64,000 nucleotides of DNA from an uncultured Eubacteriales bacterium (lineage in GTDB: Bacteria; Bacillota; Clostridia; Oscillospirales; Acutalibacteraceae): the NCBI GenBank assembly GCA_948527295.1, contig CAOSWK010000005.1:1-64000 (forward strand), given 5' to 3'. This document shows, in pieces, positions 16,259-26,282 of the stretch (its first letter is position 1; every line of letters starts with the position of its first letter). The notes under the pieces were generated by a model. It did no database searches. It was not told the DNA's origin and worked only from the letters and a program-made list of their open reading frames with translations. Position numbers and translations under genes: made by a program.

Positions 16259-17011
16259 TTGGAAGATAAAAACGTGAATATAATCGAAGTTAAAGACGTT
16301 GAAATGCATTTTAACATGAATAAAGAAAAGATCGATAGTTTGAAGGAGTACGTCATAAAATTGGCCAAGCGTCAGCTGATGTACGAGGATTTTGTGGCGC
16401 TCGATAAAGTTAGTGTAGACGTTAAAAAGGGCGAAGTTTTTGGGATAATCGGCTATAACGGCTCGGGCAAAAGTACGCTTTTAAAGGCTATTGCGGGAAT
16501 TTTAAAGCCGACCTCTGGTACAATAAAGGTTTATGGCACTATTGCGCCGCTTATTGAGCTTGGTGCGGGGTTTGATTTGGACCTTACTGCGCGCGAAAAT
16601 ATATTTTTAAATGGCTCCGTTTTGGGATTTTCTAAAAAAACTATAAGCGATAAATTTGATGAGATTGTAGAATTTTCGGAGCTTAGGGACTTTTTGGATG
16701 TGCCTATGAAAAATTATTCTTCTGGCATGGTGGCGAGGATTGGCTTCTCGGTGGCTACTATGGTTCGGTCGGACATTTTGATTGTGGACGAGATTTTGTC
16801 GGTTGGAGACATGCTTTTTCAGCAAAAATGCGAACAACGAATCAACGCTCTTATGCAGGGAGGAACTACGGTGCTGATTGTTTCGCACAGCTTGGAGCAA
16901 ATTCGAAGGCTGTGTAGCAGGGTTTTGTGGCTGGATCATGGCAAAATAAAGATGCTTGGCGACACAAAAACCGTTTGCGATGCTTATGAGACGGGTAGCC
17001 CGGTTAATTGA
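16259..17011 (+). CDS. Polysaccharide/teichoic acid ABC exporter, ATPase subunit
   Basis: 250 residues. TagH/Wzt-type nucleotide-binding protein: Walker A GYNGSGKSTLL at about 67-75, a Q-loop-like region with ELGAGFDLDLTARENI (a family hallmark), signature YSSGMVARIGFS, Walker B DILIVDEILSVGD and the switch histidine in LIVSHSLEQI. It powers the permease encoded just upstream. The protein stops soon after the ABC domain, so it lacks the C-terminal carbohydrate-binding domain seen in long Wzt proteins. Start is TTG 16259; the site GGTGAG is 4-9 nt upstream. miaB begins 77 bp downstream. Confidence 0.92.
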   Translation: MEDKNVNIIEVKDVEMHFNMNKEKIDSLKEYVIKLAKRQLMYEDFVALDKVSVDVKKGEVFGIIGYNGSGKSTLLKAIAGILKPTSGTIKVYGTIAPLIELGAGFDLDLTARENIFLNGSVLGFSKKTISDKFDEIVEFSELRDFLDVPMKNYSSGMVARIGFSVATMVRSDILIVDEILSVGDMLFQQKCEQRINALMQGGTTVLIVSHSLEQIRRLCSRVLWLDHGKIKMLGDTKTVCDAYETGSPVN

Positions 17012-17088
17012 GGGGCATTTTGGCGCTTGAAAGACAAGTTTAAAAATGTTAAAATTTGTGGGGATTATGTTGTTTGGGGGATTTTGTT

Positions 17089-18537
17089 TTGAAAAATGTT
17101 GGTGAGAACCTCTGCGCGCCCAAGTTTGAGGAGTATTTTGGTTTAATAAAAAATTTGTTGCTTCAAAGAGTCAATTTTCGGGCTCCGCGGGCTTTTGTGC
17201 GCACTTATGGTTGCCAACAAAACGTTTCGGATTCCGAAAAAATAAATGGAATGCTTTTGGCCATGGGCTGCGAGCTTGCTCAGGGCTGCGAAGACGCCGA
17301 TATTATTGTTTTTAACACTTGTGCTGTGCGCGAAAACGCTGAGGATCGGGTTTTTGGCAACGTGGGGGCCTTGAAGGCTTTAAAAAAGAGGAATCCTGGT
17401 TTGATTATTGCTTTGTGCGGCTGCATGACGGAGCAAGCGCACGTTGTGGAGAAGTTGAAGCAGAGTTTCCCTTTTGTTGACCTTGTTTTGGGGACTAATT
17501 CGCTGGAGAGGTTCCCGGAGCTAATTTATAAAATTTTGACTGAGAAAAAACATATTTGGCCAAGCAAGACTGAATGTGATACTTACAGTACGGACGCAGA
17601 TCTTGGTGATGTTCAAGTTTACGAAGGCCTGCCGATTGAGCGCGCTAGCAAGATAAAGGCTTTTTTGCCGATAATGTACGGCTGCGATAATTTTTGCTCT
17701 TATTGCGTTGTTCCGCACGTGCGCGGGAGGGAGAAAAGCCGCAGTGCAGAGGCGATTTGCGATGAGTTTTCTCAGCTTATTGGCAACGGCTACAAAGAGG
17801 TCACTCTTTTGGGGCAAAACGTGAATTCTTATGGGAAAAGTCTTGATGAACGCGTAGACTTTGCGCAGCTTTTACGGCGTTTGGATCGCACTCCGGGGGA
17901 CTATTGGCTGCGGTTCATGACTTCTCACCCTAAGGACGCGACGCCGAAATTAATCAACGTTATGGCCGCGGGTGAGCATATTTGTCACCATTTGCATTTG
18001 CCGTTTCAGGCCGGCAGTGACCGGGTTTTAAAACTGATGAACCGTGGGTATACTCGGCAGGGGTACCTTGAGATTATCTCTTACGCGAAGGCTAAGATGC
18101 CGGACATTTGCCTGACGAGTGACGTTATTGTGGGCTTCCCGGGCGAGCGGTATGAGGATTTTTGCGAGACTTTGAGCCTTATAAAAGAGGTTGGCTTTAC
18201 ATCGCTGTTTACCTTTATTTATTCTAAACGAAGCGGTACTCCGGCGGCCGAGATGGATGATCCTATTTCTGAAAAAGAAAAATCTGCGTGGTTTCGCGAG
18301 CTTTTGGATGTTCAAAATGAGATAACCACCAGGCAATGCCAAAAGTATGATGGCGAAATTGTGAAGGTTTTGATTGAGGGCAAGTCGACCAAAGAGGGCT
18401 CTTTGACGGCGCGCACGCAGGGAAACATGATTGTTGACGTTGCTGGGGAAGAGGACTTAGTGGGCAAATTTGCGATGGTTAAGGTTACGGGGATTAAAAA
18501 TTGGTTTTTGACAGGAGAAATAACCGCGGTTTTATAG
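17089..18537 (+). CDS. miaB: tRNA i6A37 methylthiotransferase MiaB
   Basis: 482 residues. MiaB converts i6A37 to ms2i6A37 in UNN-reading tRNAs with two 4Fe-4S clusters and SAM; its substrate is made by MiaA, encoded at 23245. After about 35 extra N-terminal residues come the UPF0004 cysteines (TYGCQQNVSDSE, FNTCAVRENAEDR, CGCMTEQ), the radical SAM motif CDNFCSYCVVPHVRGREKSR, LGQNVNSYG and a TRAM domain. Start is chosen as TTG 17089, 7 nt after TGGGGGA; a TTG at 17056 lies upstream of that site. miaB, mutS, mutL and miaA run in one direction with short gaps and probably form one operon. Confidence 0.95.
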   Translation: MKNVGENLCAPKFEEYFGLIKNLLLQRVNFRAPRAFVRTYGCQQNVSDSEKINGMLLAMGCELAQGCEDADIIVFNTCAVRENAEDRVFGNVGALKALKKRNPGLIIALCGCMTEQAHVVEKLKQSFPFVDLVLGTNSLERFPELIYKILTEKKHIWPSKTECDTYSTDADLGDVQVYEGLPIERASKIKAFLPIMYGCDNFCSYCVVPHVRGREKSRSAEAICDEFSQLIGNGYKEVTLLGQNVNSYGKSLDERVDFAQLLRRLDRTPGDYWLRFMTSHPKDATPKLINVMAAGEHICHHLHLPFQAGSDRVLKLMNRGYTRQGYLEIISYAKAKMPDICLTSDVIVGFPGERYEDFCETLSLIKEVGFTSLFTFIYSKRSGTPAAEMDDPISEKEKSAWFRELLDVQNEITTRQCQKYDGEIVKVLIEGKSTKEGSLTARTQGNMIVDVAGEEDLVGKFAMVKVTGIKNWFLTGEITAVL

Positions 18538-18564
18538 GCTTTATGACAAGAGGGGGACTTGAAA

Positions 18565-21198
18565 ATGGCCGAATTATCGCCAATGATGCGACAATATTTT
18601 GACTTGAAGGAACGATGCAAGGGCTCTATACTGTTTTTTAGATTAGGCGATTTTTACGAGATGTTCTTTGACGATGCTATTTTGGTGTCGAAAGAGCTGG
18701 AATTAACGCTGACGGGGCGCGACTGTGGCTTGGAGGAACGAGCCCCTATGTGCGGCGTGCCTTACCATAGCTGCGAGGGGTATATTGCTCGGCTGGTTGA
18801 CAAGGGCTACAAAATTGCCATTTGCGATCAATTGGGGGATCCTTCTGCTAAGGGGCTTGTGCGGCGCGACATTACGAGGGTTATTACACCTGGAACGGTT
18901 ATCGAAGGCGCCATGCTTGACGAATCTAAAAATAATTACATTTGCTCGATTTACATTGACGAAATTAATATTGGGATTTGCTTTTGCGACGTTTCTACTG
19001 GCGACCTTTTGGCGACGCTGCTTTTTGGCGCGGATGTTTATCGGCAGGCGGTTAATGAGCTCTCTAAATTCACCCCGCGAGAGATAATTGTTAGCGGCAA
19101 TGTGGAGAAGTTTAAGGATTTTAAGCAGTTTGTGAGCGATAAACTTAAGAGTACGGTTGAGATTAAGCCGCTGGCAACGAGTTTGGAGGTTTGCAAACAG
19201 ACGGTGCTTTTGCAATTTGAACCGCGCTCTTTGGATGATCTTAAGCTAAGCGGTAAGAACGAGACCATTGCGGCTTTGGCGGTTTTGTTTGACTATTTGA
19301 AAGAGACGCAAAAAAACGGGTTGGAACGGATAAACACTTTGGATGTCTACGTCGAAAGCCAGTTTATGCGGCTGGACTTGACCACGCGCCGCAACTTAGA
19401 GCTGATTGAAACCATGCGCAACAAAGAAAAAAAGGGTTCGCTCCTTTGGGTGCTGGACAAGACCAAAACCGCGATGGGTAAGCGGCTCATAAAGACTTAT
19501 ATTGAGCAGCCTTTGGTTAATGTTGCTGCGATTTTGAGGCGGCAGGCGGCTGTGGAGGAGATTTGCTCTGACGTTGTGCTGATGGACAACCTAAAGAGCG
19601 AGCTTAGCGGTGTGCATGATCTTGAGCGCTTGATGACTCGGATTGTTTATGGCTCGGCCAATGCGCGCGAACTTCGCTCTTTGTGCTATGCTACTTCTAG
19701 GCTGCCGGCTGTTAAAGAGGTGCTTTCTCGCGTAAAATCGGAGTTGCTTGTTGAAGTAAACAGCGACATTGACGCTTTGACGGACATTAACGCCTTGATT
19801 GATGCTGCTATTGTGGAGGAGCCGCCGATCTCGGTAAAAGAGGGTGGCATCATAAAGCACGGATACAACGGTGAGATTGATCTTTTGCGCGGTGATATGT
19901 CGAGCGGTAAAGATATAATGGCGGAGTTGGAGATTAAGGAAAAGGCAAAGACCGGCATACCTAAGCTTAAGATTGGGTATAACCGTGTTTTTGGCTATTT
20001 TATTGAGGTTTCGAACTCTTTTAAGGATAAAGTTCCGAGCGAATACATACGTAAGCAGACGCTCTCTAACTGCGAAAGGTACATCACAACGGAGCTAAAG
20101 GAGCTTGAGGGGCGTGTGCTTGGCGCTAAGGATCGGGCTATTCAGCTGGAATATGAGCTGTTTTGCAAGATTCGTGAGCAGGTTGCGGGCAATTTAAATC
20201 GAGTCCAAAAGACCGCGAAGGCCATTGCTTTGCTGGATGTTTTGCTGTCTTTTGCGACAACTTCGTACGAAAACCGCTTTGTTAAGCCTGTTGTTAACAA
20301 TAGCGACAAAATTGTTTTGAAGGATTCTCGCCACCCGGTGGTTGAGGCTTTGATGAAGGATTCTTTGTTTGTGCCAAACGACGTTACACTGGACACGGGC
20401 GAGAACATGATTTCGGTGATTACGGGCCCCAATATGGCGGGCAAATCCACATATATGCGGCAGGTGGCCATTATCACTCTGATGGCGCAGATTGGCTGCT
20501 TTGTGCCGGCATCTTATGCCGAAATTGGCGTGGTTGAGAGCATTTTTACTCGCGTTGGCGCTTCGGACGATTTGGCGAGCGGTCAGTCGACTTTTATGAT
20601 TGAAATGATGGAAGTTGCGCAGATTATGAACTCTGCGAACGCGAACAGCCTGATTATTCTTGACGAAATCGGCAGGGGGACTTCTACGTTTGATGGCATG
20701 AGCATTGCGCGCGCTGTGATTGAGTTTATTGCTGACCGCAGCAAACTTGGCGCGAAGACTCTTTTTGCAACGCATTACCACGAACTGATTGAGCTTGAGA
20801 ATTTGCTGCCGAGCGTGAAGAATTATAATATAGCCGTCAAGAAGCGCGGGGACGACATTACGTTTTTGCGAAGGATTGTGCGCGGCGGCACGGACGATAG
20901 TTTTGGCATAGAGGTGGCAAAGTTGGCCGGTGTGCCGGGGTGGATCATCGATAGAGCCAAGGTGATTTTGAAGGAGATTGAGGACGGAAATATTGCAACT
21001 AACATAAAGATTGCCAGCGAAAGTAGCAACGGCGCGGAAGATAGCTTGTTTGAGCAAAAAAAAATTAACGAGAGTGCCGCTAAACCTTGTGAAAAAGAGG
21101 TCATTAAAAAGCTTTTGAACTTGGATGTCAACACGCTCACGCCGCTAGAGGCCATGGCGCAGCTGTTTGAGCTTGTTAATTTGCTGAAGGAAGGCTGA
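18565..21198 (+). CDS. mutS: DNA mismatch repair protein MutS
   Basis: 877 residues, full length. MutS scans DNA as a dimer and recruits MutL at mismatches. The mismatch-binding Phe-x-Glu is in GDFYEMFFDD near residue 30. Connector, lever and clamp domains follow. The ATPase has Walker A GPNMAGKSTYMRQ near 621, Walker B LIILDEIGRGTSTFDG near 695 and ATHYHEL. A C-terminal helix-turn-helix ends the protein (LTPLEAMAQLFELVNLL). ATG 18565 is 8 nt after GAGGGGG; an in-frame TTG two codons earlier is too close to that site. It lies 27 bp after miaB and 28 bp before mutL. Confidence 0.97.
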   Translation: MAELSPMMRQYFDLKERCKGSILFFRLGDFYEMFFDDAILVSKELELTLTGRDCGLEERAPMCGVPYHSCEGYIARLVDKGYKIAICDQLGDPSAKGLVRRDITRVITPGTVIEGAMLDESKNNYICSIYIDEINIGICFCDVSTGDLLATLLFGADVYRQAVNELSKFTPREIIVSGNVEKFKDFKQFVSDKLKSTVEIKPLATSLEVCKQTVLLQFEPRSLDDLKLSGKNETIAALAVLFDYLKETQKNGLERINTLDVYVESQFMRLDLTTRRNLELIETMRNKEKKGSLLWVLDKTKTAMGKRLIKTYIEQPLVNVAAILRRQAAVEEICSDVVLMDNLKSELSGVHDLERLMTRIVYGSANARELRSLCYATSRLPAVKEVLSRVKSELLVEVNSDIDALTDINALIDAAIVEEPPISVKEGGIIKHGYNGEIDLLRGDMSSGKDIMAELEIKEKAKTGIPKLKIGYNRVFGYFIEVSNSFKDKVPSEYIRKQTLSNCERYITTELKELEGRVLGAKDRAIQLEYELFCKIREQVAGNLNRVQKTAKAIALLDVLLSFATTSYENRFVKPVVNNSDKIVLKDSRHPVVEALMKDSLFVPNDVTLDTGENMISVITGPNMAGKSTYMRQVAIITLMAQIGCFVPASYAEIGVVESIFTRVGASDDLASGQSTFMIEMMEVAQIMNSANANSLIILDEIGRGTSTFDGMSIARAVIEFIADRSKLGAKTLFATHYHELIELENLLPSVKNYNIAVKKRGDDITFLRRIVRGGTDDSFGIEVAKLAGVPGWIIDRAKVILKEIEDGNIATNIKIASESSNGAEDSLFEQKKINESAAKPCEKEVIKKLLNLDVNTLTPLEAMAQLFELVNLLKEG

Positions 21199-21226
21199 CT
21201 TACTGTTTTTGTAGAGGAAGATAATC

Positions 21227-23248
21227 ATGGGAAAGATAAACGTTTTGGACAAACACATTGCCGAGCTGATCGCGGCGGGCGAGGTTGTGGAGCGGCCGAG
21301 CTCAGTGATAAAGGAGCTTGTAGAGAATTCTATTGATGCTGGAGCAACGAGTGTTACGATAGAGATCAAAAACGGCGGGGTGTCGTATATGCGCATAAGT
21401 GACGATGGCTGCGGGATTGAAAAAGACGACATAAGAAACGCGTTTTTGCGCAACGCGACGAGCAAAATCAGGGTTGAGGATGACCTTAACAATATTGCTA
21501 CTTTGGGGTTTCGCGGGGAGGCGCTTTTTTCGGTCTGCGCGGTTTCGCGGGTCGAGGTTATGACTCGGCCGAAGGAACAGGACATCGGCATGCACTACAA
21601 AATTGAAGGCGGGGAGGAGGTTCTGTTTGAAGAATGTGGCTGCTCTGCCGGCACGACGATAATTGTGCGGGATTTGTTTTATAATACCCCCGCTAGAATG
21701 AAGTTTTTGAAAAAGGATAGTTCCGAAGGCTTGGCTATTGAGAAAATTTTGGATAGGATCGCACTCTCGCACCCTGAAGTTGCCTTTAAGTTTATAAAAG
21801 AGGGCAAGCTGCAGCTCAATACGCCGGGCGACGGCAAGGTCGACTCTGCCATTTACGCTGTTTATGGTAAGGAGTTTTTTACTTCGCTGATGCCGATGGA
21901 CTATACGCTCAGTGGCATAAAGGTGAGCGGGTTTATTAGCAAGCCGACTTCGCCGCGGGCCTCTAAGAACATGCAGCATTTTTTTATAAATGGCCGCTAT
22001 GTTAAGAGCAAGACTGCGATGGTGGCGCTGGAGGAGGCTTTTAAGGGCTCGATTATGGTTCAAAAGTTCCCGGCTTGCGTTATGTATATCGACCTGCCCT
22101 TCGATAGCATCGACGTTAACGTGCATCCTTCTAAGGTGGAGATCCGGTTTGTTGACGAGCGCCCGATTTTTGACGCTATATATCACGGCGTGAAAACGGC
22201 GCTAATTAACAACGGCAGCCCTGCGTTTTTGCGCGGTGATAAAGCTCCTGCGCCGGAGGTTCAAGTCGCAAAGAATAGCGACAAAAGCAAGATGATTAAC
22301 GGTGTGAATAGTCTATTCAAGATGATTGATTTTTCGGCTAAAGCGGATAAAGTAGCCAATTTTAAAGCGCCAGCGTTGGATAAATCCAGCCTGGGCGATG
22401 TTAATGGCAGTGAGGACGAGGGTGAAACTGATTCTCCGGAGGTTTATGTTCCAAAGAAGTCCGAGAATGTTTACCTTAAAAAGCCAGATTTAAAGGGCGA
22501 AACGGCTTGCAACATTTTGGATATTAAGGATGGCGTTTCGAATACTAAAAATAGCGCAAATGCGAATGTTGGGACGGCCGAGGGCATTTCTCTTTCGTCT
22601 TTTATTGATGAGGGCGCGCTTGACAAGATTTTTCCTATTGACAACGCAAAGGCCGAGCAGATTGCCTTGGTTCCGGATAATTTTGACGTTAAAATTGTGG
22701 GCGAGATCTTTAGCACGTACATTGTTGTGGAGAAAAACGCCGATGAGGTCGTGCTTATCGACAAACACGCGGCGCACGAGAGGATGATTTTTGAGGAGCT
22801 TAAATCCGAAAAAGACGCGCCACTGTCGCAGTTATTCTTGGAGCCAGTTGTTGTATCTTTGAGCAAAGACGAGTACGCCGCCATTCTTGATAATATTAGT
22901 TTGTTCGCTAACGCTGGCTTCGAGCTTGACGATTTTGGAAACGGTGCGATTATCGTTCGGGCGGCGCCGAGCTATCTTGACAACGTTGATATTAGCGACA
23001 TTGTTACGCAGATGGCGAATTATATTTTGGAGCACAGAAAGGATGTTCGCAGCGACTACGTTGAGTGGCTGTACGAAAACATCGCGTGCCGGGCGGCGAT
23101 TAAGGCCGGCAAAATGGCAAAACCACAAGAAATGCAGGCTCTGGTTAAACGGATTATTAAAGAGGACCCCAGGTTTTGCCCGCATGGCAGGCCGATTGCT
23201 GTTACTGTTAAGCGGCGAGAGATTGAGAAAAGATTTGGTCGGGTGTGA
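21227..23248 (+). CDS. mutL: DNA mismatch repair protein MutL, endonuclease type
   Basis: 673 residues. The N-terminal GHKL ATPase has IAAGEVVERP, ELVENSIDAGA, DDGCGI and TLGFRGEAL. A variable acidic linker spans about 335-470. The C-terminal dimerisation domain has the nuclease motif D-x-H-A-x2-E-R-x4-E as DKHAAHERMIFEE (about 510), ACRAAIKAG-like text and CPHGRP near the end. This motif marks a MutL that nicks DNA itself, as expected in a bacterium without MutH. ATG 21227 has GAGGAAG upstream. The stop overlaps the miaA start by 4 bp (GTGA), so translation is probably coupled. Confidence 0.96.
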   Translation: MGKINVLDKHIAELIAAGEVVERPSSVIKELVENSIDAGATSVTIEIKNGGVSYMRISDDGCGIEKDDIRNAFLRNATSKIRVEDDLNNIATLGFRGEALFSVCAVSRVEVMTRPKEQDIGMHYKIEGGEEVLFEECGCSAGTTIIVRDLFYNTPARMKFLKKDSSEGLAIEKILDRIALSHPEVAFKFIKEGKLQLNTPGDGKVDSAIYAVYGKEFFTSLMPMDYTLSGIKVSGFISKPTSPRASKNMQHFFINGRYVKSKTAMVALEEAFKGSIMVQKFPACVMYIDLPFDSIDVNVHPSKVEIRFVDERPIFDAIYHGVKTALINNGSPAFLRGDKAPAPEVQVAKNSDKSKMINGVNSLFKMIDFSAKADKVANFKAPALDKSSLGDVNGSEDEGETDSPEVYVPKKSENVYLKKPDLKGETACNILDIKDGVSNTKNSANANVGTAEGISLSSFIDEGALDKIFPIDNAKAEQIALVPDNFDVKIVGEIFSTYIVVEKNADEVVLIDKHAAHERMIFEELKSEKDAPLSQLFLEPVVVSLSKDEYAAILDNISLFANAGFELDDFGNGAIIVRAAPSYLDNVDISDIVTQMANYILEHRKDVRSDYVEWLYENIACRAAIKAGKMAKPQEMQALVKRIIKEDPRFCPHGRPIAVTVKRREIEKRFGRV

Positions 23249-24210
23249 GTGAAATTACGAATAGTGCTGGTATTTCTAAAAAAGAAAAAATGAATGTTGT
23301 GGCCATTGTGGGCCCCACGGCTTGCGGCAAGACGAAAATAGCGATTGAGCTTGCTAAGTTGCTTGATGGGGAGATTGTATCCGCAGACTCTATGCAGATT
23401 TACAAAGGTATGGACATCGGCACGGCGAAGCCCACTGCCGATGAAATGAGCGAAGTAGTGCACCATTTGGTTGATTTTTTGGATATTGACAAAGAATTTA
23501 GCGTAGCGGATTACGTAAAAATGGCAAAGGAATGCATATTTGAGATAATAAGTCGAGGCAAATTGCCTTTTATTGTTGGCGGAACGGGCCTTTACGTGAG
23601 TTCCTTGCTGAATAATGTTAACTTTGCTGAGCAAAAACCGGATCTAGAATTACGGAAAAGTTTGATGAAAAAGTTAGAGACCGAAGGAGCGGCCTCTTTG
23701 CTGGCAGGGCTGGCTTCTTTTGATGAAGAAATGGCTAAGAAGCTGCACCCGAACGACAATCTCAGGATTATTCGTGCGATTGAAATTTACAAAACAACCG
23801 GAATTACTATGACTGAGCATATTGAGCACTCTAAAAATGAGGATCCGCCGTATAATCCGGTGATTTTGGGCTTAACCTACCGAAATAGAGAGCTTTTGTA
23901 TGACCAAATAAACAAGCGGGTAGATAAAATGCTCGATGCGGGGCTAATTGACGAAGTGCAGCGGGTTTTGGCATCTGGCTGCAGCAAAACCGCGATGAAT
24001 GCTATTTGCTACAAAGAATTGGCACCTTACATAAATGGCCAATGCGATTTGAGCGCGGCGGCTGAAAATTTAAAACAGCAAACACGAAGGTACGCCAAGC
24101 GGCAGCTCACTTGGTTTAGAAAAGATGCCCGAGTAAACTGGGTTTTTATTGATGATTACTCTGGCTTTGAAGGACTGCTGCGGGTTTGCGCGGGAATCAT
24201 AAAATTTTAA
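23245..24210 (+). CDS. miaA: tRNA dimethylallyltransferase MiaA
   Basis: 321 residues. MiaA transfers a dimethylallyl group to A37, the step before MiaB. The P-loop is GPTACGKT (about 23-30), followed by SADSMQIYKGMDIGTAKP, PFIVGGTGLYVSSLL and a C-terminal tRNA-binding part with YAKRQLTWFRKD. The GTG at 23245 overlaps the mutL stop and gives 15 residues before the P-loop strand, similar to other MiaA proteins; ATG 23290 would leave almost none. The gene ends the miaB-mutS-mutL-miaA group. Confidence 0.95.
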   Translation: MSEITNSAGISKKEKMNVVAIVGPTACGKTKIAIELAKLLDGEIVSADSMQIYKGMDIGTAKPTADEMSEVVHHLVDFLDIDKEFSVADYVKMAKECIFEIISRGKLPFIVGGTGLYVSSLLNNVNFAEQKPDLELRKSLMKKLETEGAASLLAGLASFDEEMAKKLHPNDNLRIIRAIEIYKTTGITMTEHIEHSKNEDPPYNPVILGLTYRNRELLYDQINKRVDKMLDAGLIDEVQRVLASGCSKTAMNAICYKELAPYINGQCDLSAAAENLKQQTRRYAKRQLTWFRKDARVNWVFIDDYSGFEGLLRVCAGIIKF

Positions 24211-24225
24211 AAAGCGTTAATTTTG

Positions 24226-24234
24226 TGATATAAT
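24226..24234 (+). promoter_or_regulatory. Extended -10 promoter of the HlyD-like gene
   Basis: TGATATAAT with TATAAT at 24229-24234. The -35 region (TTTAAA around 24206) is weak. The start codon lies 54 bp downstream. Confidence 0.6.
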
Positions 24235-24287
24235 ACTATAAATGTTGGGCGAAAAGTTTAATTTAAAACGACTTTTGGAGCGAAATT

Positions 24288-25586
24288 ATGGGGAAAGTTG
24301 CTAGAAAAATTGTATGGGCCTTTTTTGTTGGGATGATTCTTGTTTATGGGTCGTACCATGTGTTTGCTATGCTTTTTCCGAGCGTGAAGACCGAAGTTGC
24401 GCATATTGCTCGGGTTTATGATGCTATTGACGCCGATGGCTATATTATTCGGGACGAGCGGGTTATTTCGGACGATTTGTCTGGCGCGATAAGCTTTTGC
24501 TTGAGCGACGCGGATAAAATTGGCAAGGACGGCGTTATTGCGCGGGTTTATAGTTCTGAAAGCCAAGGGATTTTGCATAAAAAGGCCGAAGGGCTTGAAA
24601 AGGAAATTGCGAGGCTTGAGAACCTCAAAAATTTTGGCGGTTTTGCGCTCTCCTCAAACCCTGCTTCGATTGACCAGCAGTCTTATTTGGAGTTCAACAG
24701 CTTTATTAAAAATGTGAATAATTGCGAGTTTAACACATTGCCCAAACATCGCGATAATATTTTTTATTTGCTAAACGAGCGCCAGATTGCCGGTGGACAG
24801 GATTTGAATTTGGATGAAAAAATTTCTGGTTTAAAAAGTGAGCTAAATAAATTGAGCTTGCAGGAGAATAATAGTGGCATTAAGAAGATTTTGGCGCAGC
24901 ATTCTGGCTATTTTATGGGGACTGTGGACGGCTTTGAGGATGCTTTTAATTACGACAGCGTGAAAAATATAACCGCAGAGCAGGTTAAAGCCTTGCTAAA
25001 TGAGAGCTTTGCGCGGGCGCATAGCCGGACTCAGAATGCCGCAAAGTTGGTGGTTAACTCGAACTGGTTTGTTGTTTGCGCTTTAAAACGGACGGATGCT
25101 TTGCAACTTAGCTTGGATCAATACGTGGAGCTGGTTATGCCTCTTGCTAGCGCAGAAAAAATAAGGGCTAAGGTTGTTGCTATTAATCAATCGGGCGAGA
25201 ATTCTGAATCGGCCGTCGTTTTTCAGTGCGACTATATTGACAAGAACACTTTGTCTATTCGCAATGAGCCCATTAAAATTAATATTTCGGAGTATCGGGG
25301 GCTCTCGGTTAGCAAGAGCGCTGTGCACGAGAAGACTTTGAGCCGGACTATTACTGACGAAGCGACGGGGCAAGAAAAGGTTGTGCAAAAGGCTGTTAAG
25401 GGCGTTTATGTGCGGCGCGGCAAGCAGCTTGCTTTTAGGGAGATTGACATTATTTTTTCTGGCGACGATTTTGTTATTTGCAGTTTGGACGCGGATAAAT
25501 CTAAACTTTTTTCCGAAAATACTATTAAAGAGTACGATGAGGTTGTTGTGAAGGGCCGCGACCTTTATGATGGTAAATTTGTTTAA
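24288..25586 (+). CDS. HlyD-like membrane fusion protein next to sepF
   Basis: 432 residues. One hydrophobic span near the N-terminus (about 9-31) would anchor the protein with the rest outside. IARVYDAIDADGYIIRDERVI begins a lipoyl/barrel-sandwich half, a coiled-coil hairpin rich in Lys, Glu and Leu follows (about 100-190), and the second half-motif returns at GYFMGTVDGFEDAF. The C-terminal part has VVKGVYVRRGKQLAFREIDI. This is the layout of HlyD-family adaptors, though no transporter gene is adjacent. Members with this look commonly precede sepF in clostridia; a link to division or envelope assembly is inferred from that position. ATG 24288 follows a GGAG site. Confidence 0.8.
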   Translation: MGKVARKIVWAFFVGMILVYGSYHVFAMLFPSVKTEVAHIARVYDAIDADGYIIRDERVISDDLSGAISFCLSDADKIGKDGVIARVYSSESQGILHKKAEGLEKEIARLENLKNFGGFALSSNPASIDQQSYLEFNSFIKNVNNCEFNTLPKHRDNIFYLLNERQIAGGQDLNLDEKISGLKSELNKLSLQENNSGIKKILAQHSGYFMGTVDGFEDAFNYDSVKNITAEQVKALLNESFARAHSRTQNAAKLVVNSNWFVVCALKRTDALQLSLDQYVELVMPLASAEKIRAKVVAINQSGENSESAVVFQCDYIDKNTLSIRNEPIKINISEYRGLSVSKSAVHEKTLSRTITDEATGQEKVVQKAVKGVYVRRGKQLAFREIDIIFSGDDFVICSLDADKSKLFSENTIKEYDEVVVKGRDLYDGKFV

Positions 25587-25658
25587 GTTTTTCTTTTTCG
25601 TTACTATAAAATTACCAAAAAAAATTTGGACGTTTTCATAAAATGCAACGTTTATTTG

Positions 25659-25687
25659 TTGACATTGAAGAAAAAATTGTTCATAAT
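25659..25687 (+). promoter_or_regulatory. Strong promoter of the sepF-divIVA-ileS group
   Basis: TTGACA at 25659-25664, 17 bp, CATAAT at 25682-25687. It is 110 bp upstream of the sepF start. Confidence 0.85.
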
Positions 25688-25796
25688 ATTATTAATTGGG
25701 TTTGCGCCTTTATTTTATGTGAACCTTTTTGCCTTTTGAATTCTGATTTTTTCTAAATTGGAATTTAATTATAAAAAATTTTGGGAGGCTAAAATT

Positions 25797-26252
25797 ATGC
25801 CAGGATTAGTACAAAAATTTAAGGAAATGTTAACCCCGCCAGAAGACGAATTTGAGTATGATTATGAACAAGACAGTTTTGAAAGTTGGACTAATAAAAA
25901 GAACGAACAAAAAAATTCATCAACACGCGCCAGTGCTCAAAATAATAAGGTTGTAAATATCCATGCTACGGCTCAACTTCAGGTAGTTTTGTTTAAACCG
26001 GAGCGCTTTGGCGAGGATACTCGCGCTATTGCGGACGAACTCATTAAAATGCATACTGTTGTTTTGAATTTGGAAAACACTGACAGGGACGAAGCTCGCC
26101 GGATTCTTGACTTTTTGAGCGGCGTTGCTTATGCTAACAGCGGCCAGATTAAGAAGGTGGCCACTAGCACTTATATCATTACGCCTTATAACGTTGGTTT
26201 GACGGGGGACGACCTTTTGGACGAACTTGAGAATAACGGCGTTTATTTTTAA
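25797..26252 (+). CDS. sepF: Cell division protein SepF
   Basis: 151 residues. SepF binds FtsZ filaments and tethers them to the membrane at the septum. The N-terminal amphipathic helix (MPGLVQKFKEML) is the membrane anchor, an acidic, glutamine-rich linker runs to about 55, and the globular domain has VVNIHATAQLQVVLFKPERF, RRILDFLSGVAYANSGQIKK and TYIITPYNV. ATG 25797 is 8 nt after GGGAGG; the in-frame codons upstream are untranslated leader. divIVA follows 30 bp later. Confidence 0.95.
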   Translation: MPGLVQKFKEMLTPPEDEFEYDYEQDSFESWTNKKNEQKNSSTRASAQNNKVVNIHATAQLQVVLFKPERFGEDTRAIADELIKMHTVVLNLENTDRDEARRILDFLSGVAYANSGQIKKVATSTYIITPYNVGLTGDDLLDELENNGVYF

Positions 26253-26282
26253 TGAATTCTGTACAGCGTTGGAGGAATTTTT